Notes: a model not told the origin generated them from the letters alone. A stretch of DNA of 34,656 nucleotides from an uncultured Gallionellaceae bacterium (GCA_903847155.1 CAINCU010000029.1:1-34656), one strand, 5' to 3'. Positions 1 through 8,366 are shown, counted from the stretch's first letter. Made by a program: numbers and translations.

Positions 1-135
1 GCAACTGTACAAAAACGTGCCTGTGGATTCAGGAACCGTGACCACTTCAAGATCGCCATCTATTTCCACTGCGGCGGGCTTGATCTGTATCCGGCTCAGG
101 TTACCCATGGGAAAGTCTGATGAACCTTTTTTCAT
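1..135 (-). CDS. Partial gene, N-terminus only, function unknown
   Basis: Reading the minus strand from the ATG at 135 gives an uninterrupted frame running off the left edge (45 codons), beginning [21 protein letters not shown] second in-frame ATG is at 108. The 135 start is preferred because AAGG lies about 10 bases upstream, while the 108 start has no good Shine-Dalgarno sequence. I do not recognise the family and too little is present to assign one. It is divergent from the P-II-like gene, so 136-256 must hold both promoters. A 7-base inverted repeat (GGACGGC at 184-190, GCCGTCC at 230-236) lies in that gap. Confidence 0.5.
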   Translation of the reverse strand, partial: MKKGSSDFPMGNLSRIQIKPAAVEIDGDLEVVTVPESTGTFLYSC

Positions 136-256
136 ATAGGTCGGCCTTAATCCGGGCGTGAAATTTGATAAGTTTTTTATACCGGACGGCCCACTATTTA
201 CCCCGTTTTTATGCCGCTTTTCATAACATGCCGTCCATCCAAAGAAGGAGGACGCA

Positions 257-559
257 ATGAAAAGAATCTCTACCGTAGTGAATGAGTCGGAAGCATTGAC
301 CGTGCGCAAGGCTGTGTGTGCGATTGCTGGTGCAGAACGTGTGGTGATTACCCCGATCCCGTACCGCATGTGCGGAGCAGACATGGTGGACTTGTACAGC
401 GAGAAGGCTTTTGCCGAGCCGTGCAAACAGGTGCGGTTCGATGTGATGGCCAACGACAGCATGGCGGGCAGCGTCGTTGCTGTCATACGCAGAATCGCAC
501 ATGCCGGAAGCATTGTCCTTGCTTCGCGCCATGACCGTCTGTCCAAGCACTCCGCCTGA
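257..559 (+). CDS. P-II-like signalling protein
   Basis: A 100-residue protein. The pattern of an N-terminal strand (MKRISTVV), helix, a variable loop near residues 36-54 and a C-terminal DVMANDSMAGSVVAVI strand-helix segment matches the P-II/GlnB superfamily. P-II proteins are trimeric cytoplasmic sensors of ATP/ADP and 2-oxoglutarate, or of bicarbonate or AMP in divergent members, and they control transporters or enzymes by direct binding. The T-loop lacks the usual uridylylation-type sequence, and the C-terminal tail after HAGSIVL does not follow canonical GlnB (no GDGKIF), so this is a divergent member. AAGGAGGA at 244-251 is a strong ribosome binding site. A small membrane protein follows 3 bases after the stop, which suggests a P-II/membrane-target pair. 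Family assignment is fairly sure; ligand and target are unknown. Confidence 0.7.
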   Translation: MKRISTVVNESEALTVRKAVCAIAGAERVVITPIPYRMCGADMVDLYSEKAFAEPCKQVRFDVMANDSMAGSVVAVIRRIAHAGSIVLASRHDRLSKHSA

Positions 560-561
560 TT

Positions 562-792
562 ATGCCCACTTTTTTTATGGACAGCGTTTTTGATTCGTCG
601 CTAGCGCTACTCGCCATCATCGTTCCGCTTGGATTCGCATATGTCATCTTGTTATGGCAATCGAACAGGTCGAGTTGCGGTCAGCGGCAAGTCCACGCAA
701 CAACGGGTGATGAGCCACAGCAGGAAAAAGCTGAATTATCCCGTGCCGAGAAAAAGCGGGGTGCACGAATAATGTTGTACTGGTTGTTTTGA
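562..792 (+). CDS. Small single-span membrane protein
   Basis: A 76-residue frame starting 3 bases after the P-II-like gene. An alternative start is Met6 at 577. Residues about 12-34 (SSLALLAIIVPLGFAYVILL) form one strong hydrophobic segment, followed by a hydrophilic charged tail with a cluster of Glu, Lys and Arg. No family is recognised. Close coupling to the P-II-like gene makes co-expression likely, and a membrane partner of a P-II protein would be consistent with family biology, but that is inference. No strong Shine-Dalgarno precedes either start, as expected for translational coupling. Confidence 0.45.
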   Translation: MPTFFMDSVFDSSLALLAIIVPLGFAYVILLWQSNRSSCGQRQVHATTGDEPQQEKAELSRAEKKRGARIMLYWLF

Positions 793-920
793 TTCGACTC
801 TCAGATTGATTGTAGAGCTGACTATTAGAGGTTCACATAAGGTTATCTCTATAGTTCGATGCAATCGCGGATCGTTGTACTCGCATCTGCGTTGATTTTT
901 CCATATACACGGAGAAATGC

Positions 921-1536
921 ATGAAACGATTTTTGCTGATGTTGACAATTGGCTTGGCCTGCGCGAGTTTGTTCGGCGCAATGGCTGAAGCCGGGCGTTC
1001 GGGCGGCGCGTCAAGCCGCATGGTGCTGGCGCTGGCCGTCGCTGCGCTGGTGATGTGGCTGATTGCACAATTTCGCAAGCCGCAAAGACCCGCAGTGCCA
1101 TGCGCCGCGCCAGTCACCGCAACTGCTTCTTGCGCAGGAAACATACCGCCAGACTTTCCGCTGGAAGATTTCTTGCTCAGTGCAAGGACTGCATTCATCG
1201 GCTTACTGGCTGCGAAAAACAGCAGGGATTTGAGCCATATCCGCGACTACACCACGCCGCAAATTCTCGCTGCGGTTGCAGGAACGCGGCGATGTGCCGC
1301 AACAGACCAAGGTGATTGCAATCAGCGCCGAGCTGCTGCAAGCGGTCAACGTGGGCGATACGGTGATTGCCAGTGTGCGTTTCACCGGACAATTGTGCGA
1401 AAGCAACGGCGCACCGGAAGACGTGGATGAAGTCTGGTATGGGCAGAAAAACCTGCGCGACGACAAATCGCTGTGGCGGGTGGCCGGATTTCAGCAAGCC
1501 ACTTTTTATCCGGCAAGCTATCTCACATTTCCGTGA
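921..1536 (+). pseudogene. Tim44-like domain protein, frameshifted
   Basis: The first frame (921 onward) encodes a signal peptide or anchor (MKRFLLMLTIGLACASLFGA), a Gly/Ser/Arg stretch, a transmembrane segment (MVLALAVAALVMWLIAQF) and the start of a Tim44-like domain (FLLSARTAFIGLLAAKN). At about 1260-1280 the coding signal moves to the next frame. The rest of the domain (LQERGDVPQQTKVIAISAEL ... WRVAGFQQA) then continues to the stop at 1536. Removing one base near 1270 restores one protein of about 204 residues. Bacterial Tim44-like proteins are membrane-anchored with a lipid- or protein-binding C-terminal domain; their role is poorly defined. The downstream part keeps good coding character, so the shift is recent or is a sequencing error. 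Confidence 0.7.
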
Positions 1537-1657
1537 TCTATCTGCGCTTGAACGGTTAAATTTTTACATTGTTTTTATACCCGCCCCGCTTTTTTTACCA
1601 AGATATTTATAGCGGCACAGCTAAGCTGATTATCTGTTCATAACCATAAAGGTTTAT

Positions 1658-2041
1658 ATGAGTAAAACAGCATCTATCATTCCAGACTCCGTCCGGGTGC
1701 GCCCACCCCTGCACAGTTCGCGGTCGCTCGCGTACCGCGCTTCATATGCGCAGCCCGCTTTAGCTCCTGCTCCCCAGCCAACACTTGTGCGTCCTGTTAA
1801 GGTTTCAGTTTCAATAGTTGTCTTGCAAGTCACCATTCTTCCGGCGCTGCTCAATTCCTTGCAGCAAGCTGTTGCCGCGAGTTGCGGCAAGGTTGCCAAT
1901 ATTCTCGGTACCGATCCGCTGCCGCGCAGCCAGAGTATCCGCGTGCGTCTCGGCATTGACGCGGTCAGCGTCAACGCGGCGATGGAGGCCATCATTCGCG
2001 CGCTGCCCAGCGGCGAAATCGGTCGGATTGCCGCGCTTTAA
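1658..2041 (+). CDS. Small protein of unknown function, possible ferredoxin-like fold
   Basis: A 127-residue protein. AAAGG lies about 7 bases before the ATG. Residues 1-45 are Ala/Pro/Arg-rich and probably disordered. From about residue 47 the sequence alternates strand-helix-strand-strand-helix-strand (VSVSIVVLQ, ILPALLNSLQQAV, KVANILG, SIRVRLGID, NAAMEAIIRAL, IGRIAAL). This is the order of ACT-like and P-II-like ferredoxin folds, but the assignment rests on pattern only. It sits 20 bases before the dapA-like gene, so the two may be co-transcribed. A minus-strand frame over the same bases is judged a shadow because it has no ribosome binding site and poor composition. Confidence 0.5.
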   Translation: MSKTASIIPDSVRVRPPLHSSRSLAYRASYAQPALAPAPQPTLVRPVKVSVSIVVLQVTILPALLNSLQQAVAASCGKVANILGTDPLPRSQSIRVRLGIDAVSVNAAMEAIIRALPSGEIGRIAAL

Positions 2042-2061
2042 ATGCAACTGAGAATATCCAG

Positions 2062-2940
2062 ATGAAATCCATGCATGGTATTTGGGTGCCATTGGTTACG
2101 CCGTTTAGCCAAGGGCAGGTTGATTTTGATGCAGCCCAGCGTTTGGTCTCGCATCTCGTCGCCAAAGGTGTTCACGGTTTGGTGGTATGCGGCACGACCG
2201 GCGAGGCCAGCGCACTCGACGATAGCGAACAGGAATTATTGCTGGATGCAGTGCTGGCCGCTGTGGGCAACACTTGTCCGGTGCTGATGGGCATTGGCGG
2301 CAGCGATACGCGCAGCGTCGTCGCCCAGGCACGACGTTATGGCGAGCATGACATCGCCGGTTTTCTGCTGCCAGCGCCTGCCTATGTTCGCCCTTCGCAG
2401 GAAGGCCTGCTGCGCCACTTCGAGGCGGTGGCACAGAACTCCGAGCACGACATCGTGCTGTACAACATTCCCTACCGCACCGGGGTGAATATCGAGCTGC
2501 CCACTTTGCAAGCTTTGGCGCGCAACCCGCGCTTCGTGGCGATCAAGGAATGCGGCGGCAACATCAACCAGCTCATAGACTTCATCAACGAAACACCGCT
2601 GGCCGTGCTCGGCGGCGAGGATGCCCAGATACTTTCGACGCTGTGTATGGGGGGAAGCGGGGCTATCGCTGCGGCTGCCCATATCCGCCCCGATCTGTTT
2701 GTGGCGCTTTATGAATGTGTGCGTGACGGCGACCTGATGGAGGCGAGGTCGATATTCAAACTGCTGCTGCCCTTGATTCGCGCCCTGTTTTCCGAACCGA
2801 ACCCGGGGCCGGTCAAGGCGGCGCTGGCGCGCGGCGGCTGGGTTGAGGACGAGCTGCGCTTGTCGATGACCACCGCTTCTGCAGCATGCAAGAATCGCCT
2901 TGCCGAGATCATGGAAAGACTTGAGGAAGTGCTGGTATAG
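2062..2940 (+). CDS. dapA: DapA-family lyase (4-hydroxy-tetrahydrodipicolinate synthase-like)
   Basis: A 292-residue TIM-barrel class I aldolase. Visible catalytic residues are the Thr45-Thr46 pair in CGTTGE, Tyr108, Tyr134 in YNIPYRTG, Arg139 and the Schiff-base Lys162 in AIKECGG. All sit one position after their E. coli DapA counterparts. DapA condenses pyruvate with aspartate semialdehyde in lysine and diaminopimelate synthesis. The complete residue set makes that activity plausible, but the overall sequence departs from the usual betaproteobacterial DapA, and the gene sits with transporter and sensor genes rather than lysine genes. It could therefore be a second DapA or another pyruvate aldolase. 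The start lacks a strong Shine-Dalgarno. The next gene begins about 25 bases after the stop. Confidence 0.8.
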   Translation: MKSMHGIWVPLVTPFSQGQVDFDAAQRLVSHLVAKGVHGLVVCGTTGEASALDDSEQELLLDAVLAAVGNTCPVLMGIGGSDTRSVVAQARRYGEHDIAGFLLPAPAYVRPSQEGLLRHFEAVAQNSEHDIVLYNIPYRTGVNIELPTLQALARNPRFVAIKECGGNINQLIDFINETPLAVLGGEDAQILSTLCMGGSGAIAAAAHIRPDLFVALYECVRDGDLMEARSIFKLLLPLIRALFSEPNPGPVKAALARGGWVEDELRLSMTTASAACKNRLAEIMERLEEVLV

Positions 2941-2965
2941 TAACGGCGAGACCACCACTCTATGC

Positions 2966-4660
2966 ATGAGCCGACAACACGCTGAAGCCATGAAACAGAC
3001 GATGATAACCGCCTCCATTCCAGCTCACACCGTCCACCAATTTCGCGAAGTACTTTGCTGGCCGGTGCAATTGATGCCGCTGGCAGAGGGTGCGACTGCG
3101 CAGCGCCATTGGGAATTGCTGGCACGGGGCGGCGAGGGCAATCCGTGGCGCAGACTGAAGGACAGGTTCCTCAGCGAGGAACTGGAGTTCGAGGAAAGGC
3201 ACTACAAGGAATTCGTGGCTTTCCTGCCCTATGTGCAGCGCTTTGTTTACGGCGAAAGCCAAAGCCTTTCGCACGATGCGGAGGATGTGCGCGGCGGATC
3301 GGCGATCAAGATATTTCGCAGGCGCGGCGTTGCCGCTTTACGCCTGGTGTTGCGCGAGGGCGAAGCGCCCGTCACGCTGGCGGTGGAACATATCGAGCTG
3401 TGGTTCTTCGACGACATCAATGTGGCTTTCCTCAAGGTTGAGTTGTCCGGCAGCGACCTGCCGCTGGCCATTGTGCATGACTTGCTGTACCGTTTTGGAC
3501 GCGCCTACCCGACCGGTTGGGATGATGACGGCCACGGTAAACACAACGCCCATAGTACCGAATGGCTGGACGCGGCGGGAGCGGTGCTCGCCGCTTCCGA
3601 TTCAGCCAACCAAAGCAAATTCCTCGGCTACACGCGCAAGCACCGCTCGTCCGGCATTTCCGCCCACTGGGATTTTCTGCTGCACCCGCTGGTGCTGGAT
3701 CCTTCGGAAGAAGAAGGTCTTTTGCGCTATCGCCAGATCGAATTTCACCGCATGCCGCTGATGGCTTTTCTGTCGGTGGATGACCCGCGCGGCATGAGCC
3801 GCGAAGACTGGCTGCGCTTGGGTTTGGTCGCCACGCTGCACCCGGATGAAGCATTGCCCACGCGCGATCCAGATGTGGCGGAGTTCGAAGCGCGTTTTTG
3901 CTATGACCGTTTCTGGACTGACAGCGAGGCCGGCCCCAACACGCGCTTCCTGTGCAGCGGCCGCGCTTTCATCGTGGTCGGCGATGCAGGTGCCGAATAT
4001 TTTCACGACCCGATGCGCGGCATCTTGGCGCAGTTTCGCCACCAGTACGTGCTGCTGTTCATGATCGCGCATTTCCACCGCGCCGCGCTGCTGGTGTTTT
4101 CCGACCGCATGGTGGATGCGGTGCACGATCTGGACATTCACCTGTCGCAATCCATCAGCCGTTTCCGGCGCAGGGTGTATGCCGGGTTCGAAGCGTTCCT
4201 GCGCTTTACCCACCGCTACTGGTTCCACGAGCTGTCCGAGCGCGCCCATGTGCAGGCACTCTATCGCATGTGCAGCAAACATCTGGGTAACGATGATTTG
4301 TACCAGGAAGTGAAAGAAGAGTTGAAAGACATGAGCCAGTATCTCGACAGCAACGCGCAGCGTCAGCAATCCACCACCATCGTGCGCCTCACCGTGGTGA
4401 CCGTGTTCAGCATGGTAGCCGCAGTGGTCACTGGCTTTTTTGGCATGAATCTCCTTGCCTATGCAGACCAACCCCTCGGTTCCCGCGTTGAATTTTTCTT
4501 CATCGTCACGCTGATCACAACAGTGTTCATGTTGTTTACCCTTCTCTATTCGAAGCGCCTCTCCGATGTGATGGACGTGCTGGCCGATGACCAGAAAAGC
4601 CTAGGTGCCCGCCTGTCCATGCTGGGCAAGGCGTGGCAACGCAAGCAAGGCAAATCATGA
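2966..4660 (+). CDS. CorA-like divalent cation transporter with extended N-terminus
   Basis: About 564 residues from the ATG at 2966; ATGs at 2900 (inside dapA) and 2990 are alternatives, and none has a clear Shine-Dalgarno. The C-terminus has two membrane helices. The first ends in GFFGMN, with the CorA selectivity motif Gly-Met-Asn at residues 493-495, and the second is FFFIVTLITTVFMLFTLLYS. CorA proteins form pentameric Mg2+ or Co2+/Ni2+ channels in the inner membrane. Typical CorA is about 320 residues, whereas this one has roughly 480 residues of mostly soluble N-terminal domain with an acidic/His-rich segment (GWDDDGHGKHNAH). Its stop overlaps the kdpD start (ATGA at 4657-4660), so translation is coupled to the sensor kinase. 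The transported ion is not established. Confidence 0.75.
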   Translation: MSRQHAEAMKQTMITASIPAHTVHQFREVLCWPVQLMPLAEGATAQRHWELLARGGEGNPWRRLKDRFLSEELEFEERHYKEFVAFLPYVQRFVYGESQSLSHDAEDVRGGSAIKIFRRRGVAALRLVLREGEAPVTLAVEHIELWFFDDINVAFLKVELSGSDLPLAIVHDLLYRFGRAYPTGWDDDGHGKHNAHSTEWLDAAGAVLAASDSANQSKFLGYTRKHRSSGISAHWDFLLHPLVLDPSEEEGLLRYRQIEFHRMPLMAFLSVDDPRGMSREDWLRLGLVATLHPDEALPTRDPDVAEFEARFCYDRFWTDSEAGPNTRFLCSGRAFIVVGDAGAEYFHDPMRGILAQFRHQYVLLFMIAHFHRAALLVFSDRMVDAVHDLDIHLSQSISRFRRRVYAGFEAFLRFTHRYWFHELSERAHVQALYRMCSKHLGNDDLYQEVKEELKDMSQYLDSNAQRQQSTTIVRLTVVTVFSMVAAVVTGFFGMNLLAYADQPLGSRVEFFFIVTLITTVFMLFTLLYSKRLSDVMDVLADDQKSLGARLSMLGKAWQRKQGKS

Positions 4661-7404
4661 CCGACCAGCGCCCCGATCCCGACGCACTGCTGGAAAAAGT
4701 GCAACGCGCCGAAGCCTTGCGCCGCCGTGGCCGCTTGAAAATTTTCTTCGGCGCCTCTGCCGGGGTTGGCAAGACTTTCGGCATGTTGCTGGCGGCGCGC
4801 GAGCGGCGTGCCGAGGGTTTGGATGTGGTGGCGGGTTATGTGGAAACGCATAAGCGCGCCGAAACGGAGAAGTTGCTGGAGGGCCTGGAAGTTCTGCCGA
4901 TGCATATGGTGGATTACCAGAACACGCAGTTGCGCGAGTTCGATCTGGATGCCGCGCTCAAGCGTCATCCGGCGCTGATCCTGGTGGACGAACTGGCGCA
5001 TACCAATGCGCCGGGTTCGCGCCATGCCAAGCGCTGGCAGGATGTGGACGAGTTGCTGGACGCGGGCATAGACGTTTACACCGCGATCAACGTGCAGCAC
5101 ATCGAAAGCCTCAACGACATCATCTCGCAGATCACCGGCATCCCGGTATGGGAAACGGTGCCCGACGCGGTGCTGGAAAGTGCCAATGAGATCGAGCTGA
5201 TCGATTTACCTCCTGACGAGTTGTTGCAACGCCTGAAAGAAGGCAAGGTCTATTTGCCGCAGCAGGCGGAACGCGCGGCGCAGAATTTTTTCCGCAAAGG
5301 CAATCTGATCGCGTTGCGCGAACTGGCATTGCGGCGTACGGCGGATCGGGTGGATGCGCAGATGCGTGACTACCGCGACGATCATGCCATCCAGAATGTG
5401 TGGCAGGTGAAAGAGCGCATGCTGGTTTGCATCGGGCCGGGCGGAGCGACTGCGGAAAACCTGGTGCGTGCCGCGTACCGTCTGGCGCAATTGCTGAGGG
5501 CGGAGTGGATCGTGGTGTATATCGAAACGGCGAAGCTCCAGCGCCTTTCCAAAGAACAACGTGATGCCATTTTGCGCACGCTGAAACTGGCGGAGGAACT
5601 GGGTGCTGAGACGGCCACGCTAAGCGGCCATAAGTTAGCCGAGGAAGTCATTGCCTATGCGCGTACCCGCAATGCCACTCGCATCGTGCTGGGCAAACCG
5701 ACGTTCTCTGGCTGGAAGCGCTGGCTGTTTGGTTCACTGGTCGATACCATCGTGCGACAGGCGAGCGACATCGACATTCATGTGGTGGGCAAAGAATCAA
5801 ACTTCTTGTCGCAGGCGGCAGCAAATCCCTATTTTTCGCGCAGCCGTTTGTATCTAGGGCTGGCTTCTGAAGAGCAGCGTCCCATGTTCAAATGGCGCTC
5901 GGGTTATTTGTGGGCGCTGGCAGCAACTGCAATCTGCACCGCCATCGCATGGCTCATGTTGGGTCATTTCGATCTGGCCAATCTGATAATGGTTTATCTG
6001 TTGGGCGTGGTGGTGGTCGCCGCACGCTACGGGCGCGGGCCGTCGGTGCTGAGTTCGTTTTTTAGCGTGGTGTTGTTTGATTTTTGTTTCGTGCCGCCGC
6101 GATTCAGCTTTGCCGTTTCGGATAGCCAATACCTGATTACTTTCACCGTCATGCTGCTGGTTGCATTGGTGATTAGCAGCATGACGGCGAGTACACGTCA
6201 CCAGGCCAAGATAGCCAGTCACCGCGAACGCCGCATTGCTTCGCTGTACGCCATGAGTCGCGAACTGGCTGTCACACGCGGCGAGCAAAATATTCTTGGC
6301 ATCGCGGTCAAGCATCTGGCTGAGGTGTTTGAATCGCAGGCAGTTATTTTGTTACCTGATGAAACGGGGCGCATCGTTTATCCGGCGAGCGAGGGCGTAG
6401 TCGAATCCTGCCATGGCAGTGATCTGAGCGTGGCGCAATGGGTGTATGACCATGCGCAGATGGCCGGGCAAGGCACGGATACCCTGCCGGGAGGTGACAT
6501 GGTTTACATCCCGCTGAATGCTGCTTCGGGAATGATAGGCGTGCTGGCCTTGTTACCGCTTAACCCGGCGCGGATCGCGCTGCCGGAACAGCAGCGGCTG
6601 TTGGAAACATTTACCAGCCAGATCGCGCTGGCACTGGAACGCGTCAGCCTTGCGGTGGAAGCGCAACGTGCTCAAGTCAAAATGGAAACAGAGCAGTTGC
6701 GCAACACCTTGCTGTCGGCGATTTCGCATGACCTGCGCACGCCGCTGGCGGCGATTGTCGGTGCATCCAGCAGCCTGATCCGCGATAGCGACAAGCTCGA
6801 CGAACATGCGCGCCGCGAACTCGGTCAGGCCATCTACGACGAGTCGATACGCATGTCAGGTCTGGCCAACAACCTGCTGGACATGGCACGGTTGGAGGCG
6901 GGTGCGGTCGTGCTCAACCGGCAATGGCAACCGCTGGAAGAAGTGGTCGGCGGCGCATTGGCCGGCATGACCGCGCGCATGGGTAACCATCCGGTATCTG
7001 TGCGGCTGCCGCGCGATTTGCCGTTGGTCGAAATAGATAGCATGTTGATCGAACGCGTGTTCGCCAACCTGCTGGAGAACGCGGTGAAATACACACCGAC
7101 CGGAACGCGCATCGAAATCTTTGCCAGCAGCGACCGCAACGAGTTGGTGGTGACCGTTGCCGATCATGGTCACGGCATTCCGTCCGGAGAAGAAAAACGT
7201 ATCTTCGAAAAATTCCACCGTGTCGCCAGCGAAGGCAATCAAGGCGGTGCAGGTCTGGGGCTGACGATATGCCGCGCCATCGTGGAAGCGCACGGCGGGA
7301 GGATGTGGGCGGATGATTTTCCGGGGGGCGGAGCGGCGTTTCACTTCACCTTGCCGTTGACCGAACCGCCGTTGATCGAGCAGGAAGAAACGAGCCAATC
7401 ATGA
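4657..7404 (+). CDS. kdpD: Sensor histidine kinase KdpD
   Basis: 915 residues from ATG 4657, which overlaps the upstream stop; an upstream in-frame start at 4633 would only add 8 residues inside that gene. Domain order is as follows: KdpD N-terminal ATP-binding domain with Walker A GASAGVGKT (32-40) and Walker B LVDEL (109-113); a universal-stress-like domain (about 252-370); four membrane helices of the DUF4118 type (about 416-512); a GAF-like region; HisKA with phosphoacceptor His691 in SHDLRTPL; and HATPase with Asn804/Asn808 (NLLENAVKY), DHGHGIP and GGAGLGLTIC. KdpD senses K+ limitation or osmotic stress and phosphorylates KdpE to turn on the KdpFABC K+ pump. Here it follows a CorA-like gene, and no kdpFABC lies in the window. 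Confidence 0.95.
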   Translation: MTDQRPDPDALLEKVQRAEALRRRGRLKIFFGASAGVGKTFGMLLAARERRAEGLDVVAGYVETHKRAETEKLLEGLEVLPMHMVDYQNTQLREFDLDAALKRHPALILVDELAHTNAPGSRHAKRWQDVDELLDAGIDVYTAINVQHIESLNDIISQITGIPVWETVPDAVLESANEIELIDLPPDELLQRLKEGKVYLPQQAERAAQNFFRKGNLIALRELALRRTADRVDAQMRDYRDDHAIQNVWQVKERMLVCIGPGGATAENLVRAAYRLAQLLRAEWIVVYIETAKLQRLSKEQRDAILRTLKLAEELGAETATLSGHKLAEEVIAYARTRNATRIVLGKPTFSGWKRWLFGSLVDTIVRQASDIDIHVVGKESNFLSQAAANPYFSRSRLYLGLASEEQRPMFKWRSGYLWALAATAICTAIAWLMLGHFDLANLIMVYLLGVVVVAARYGRGPSVLSSFFSVVLFDFCFVPPRFSFAVSDSQYLITFTVMLLVALVISSMTASTRHQAKIASHRERRIASLYAMSRELAVTRGEQNILGIAVKHLAEVFESQAVILLPDETGRIVYPASEGVVESCHGSDLSVAQWVYDHAQMAGQGTDTLPGGDMVYIPLNAASGMIGVLALLPLNPARIALPEQQRLLETFTSQIALALERVSLAVEAQRAQVKMETEQLRNTLLSAISHDLRTPLAAIVGASSSLIRDSDKLDEHARRELGQAIYDESIRMSGLANNLLDMARLEAGAVVLNRQWQPLEEVVGGALAGMTARMGNHPVSVRLPRDLPLVEIDSMLIERVFANLLENAVKYTPTGTRIEIFASSDRNELVVTVADHGHGIPSGEEKRIFEKFHRVASEGNQGGAGLGLTICRAIVEAHGGRMWADDFPGGGAAFHFTLPLTEPPLIEQEETSQS

Positions 7405-8096
7405 CCCACTCTGCCACCATCATCGTCATCGAAGACGAAGCGCAGATACGCCGCTTCCTGCGCACGACGCTGGTCGCGGAAGGCTATCAAGTGTTCGAGG
7501 CGGAAACCGGCAAGCAGGGGCTGACCGAAGCAGCGACACGCAAACCGGACTTGATTGTTCTCGACCTCGGTCTGCCCGATATGGATGGCGTGCAAGTGGT
7601 CAAAGGCATACGCGCATGGTCATCTGTGCCCATCGTCATCTTGTCTGCGCGAGCGCAGGAATGCGACAAGATTTCTGCGCTGGATGCGGGGGCGGACGAT
7701 TATCTGGTCAAGCCTTTCGGCGTGGGCGAGTTGCTGGCGCGCATCCGTGTGGCATTGCGCCATGTGATGTCCACGACGAACGGGGATGAAGAAGGTGTGT
7801 TCGCGGTGGACGAACTGAAGGTGGATATGGTTCATCGCAAGGTCACTGTCGGCGGAGCGGAAGTTCACCTCACCCCGATCGAATATCGCCTGCTGACCGT
7901 GTTGGTGAAACACGCGGGCAAGGTACTAACCCACCAGTTGCTGCTCAAGGAAGTGTGGGGGCCGAACTATGTCGAACGCGCCCACTATCTGCGCATCTAC
8001 ATGGGCACGCTGCGTCACAAGCTGGAAAAAGACCCGGCGCGTCCACGTTTCCTGCTGACCGAAGTCGGTGTGGGTTACCGGTTGGCGGTTGTTTGA
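7401..8096 (+). CDS. kdpE: Response regulator KdpE (OmpR/PhoB class)
   Basis: 231 residues; the ATG overlaps the kdpD stop (ATGA), giving coupled translation. The receiver domain shows the acidic pair Glu11/Asp12, phosphoacceptor Asp55 (VLDLGLPDMDG), Ser82 and Lys104 (DYLVKPFG). The C-terminal winged helix (about 130-228) has the OmpR-type pattern VHLTPIEYRLL ... LRIYMGTLRHKLE ... GVGYRL. KdpE normally activates kdpFABC; the target here is not visible, and an autoregulated operon or the CorA-like gene is possible. The gene ends 3 bases before the stop of the convergent MscS remnant. Confidence 0.95.
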   Translation: MTHSATIIVIEDEAQIRRFLRTTLVAEGYQVFEAETGKQGLTEAATRKPDLIVLDLGLPDMDGVQVVKGIRAWSSVPIVILSARAQECDKISALDAGADDYLVKPFGVGELLARIRVALRHVMSTTNGDEEGVFAVDELKVDMVHRKVTVGGAEVHLTPIEYRLLTVLVKHAGKVLTHQLLLKEVWGPNYVERAHYLRIYMGTLRHKLEKDPARPRFLLTEVGVGYRLAVV

Positions 8097-8099
8097 ACT

Positions 8100-8366
8100 T
8101 CAGCTTTCAGCCAATTTCGCGATGGCTTCGTAAAGCACGTGCTGCTGGTTATTTTGCTGCATCTCCGCTCGGCACATTACCGACGCGAAATACCGGCGGT
8201 ACATAAGCGCTATCTGCCGCACGTTAGGCACTGTAGAGGCATTGCCGTCGCGCAAGGCATAGTAATGCGGCGACATGATCTCCACGCCGGCGGCATCGAA
8301 TTTATCAAGAATGTTTTTGTGCATGTCCGAGTTAACTTTGACGCAACCCCGTGGGTAACGAACTGT
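8100..8366 (-). pseudogene. C-terminal remnant of an MscS-family mechanosensitive channel
   Basis: The minus strand encodes about 88 residues (RYPRGCVKVNSDMHKNILDK, then FDAAGVEIMSPHYYALRDGN) that match the cytoplasmic C-terminal end of small-conductance mechanosensitive channels. An in-frame TGA at 8367-8369 ends the homology upstream, and no membrane or pore helix remains. An ATG at 8324 could start a 74-residue product, but without the channel it would be nonfunctional. The 3' end of the remnant is 3 bases from the kdpE stop, so a longer osmotic-response gene probably once faced kdpDE. Confidence 0.6.

Noticed and set aside
2236-3018. 260-codon minus-strand frame over dapA
   Set aside because: It overlaps the dapA catalytic region, which is clearly coding on the plus strand.
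3602-4471. 289-codon minus-strand frame inside the CorA-like gene
   Set aside because: It is a shadow of the coding strand with no ribosome site and unusual composition; the plus strand carries the GMN motif.
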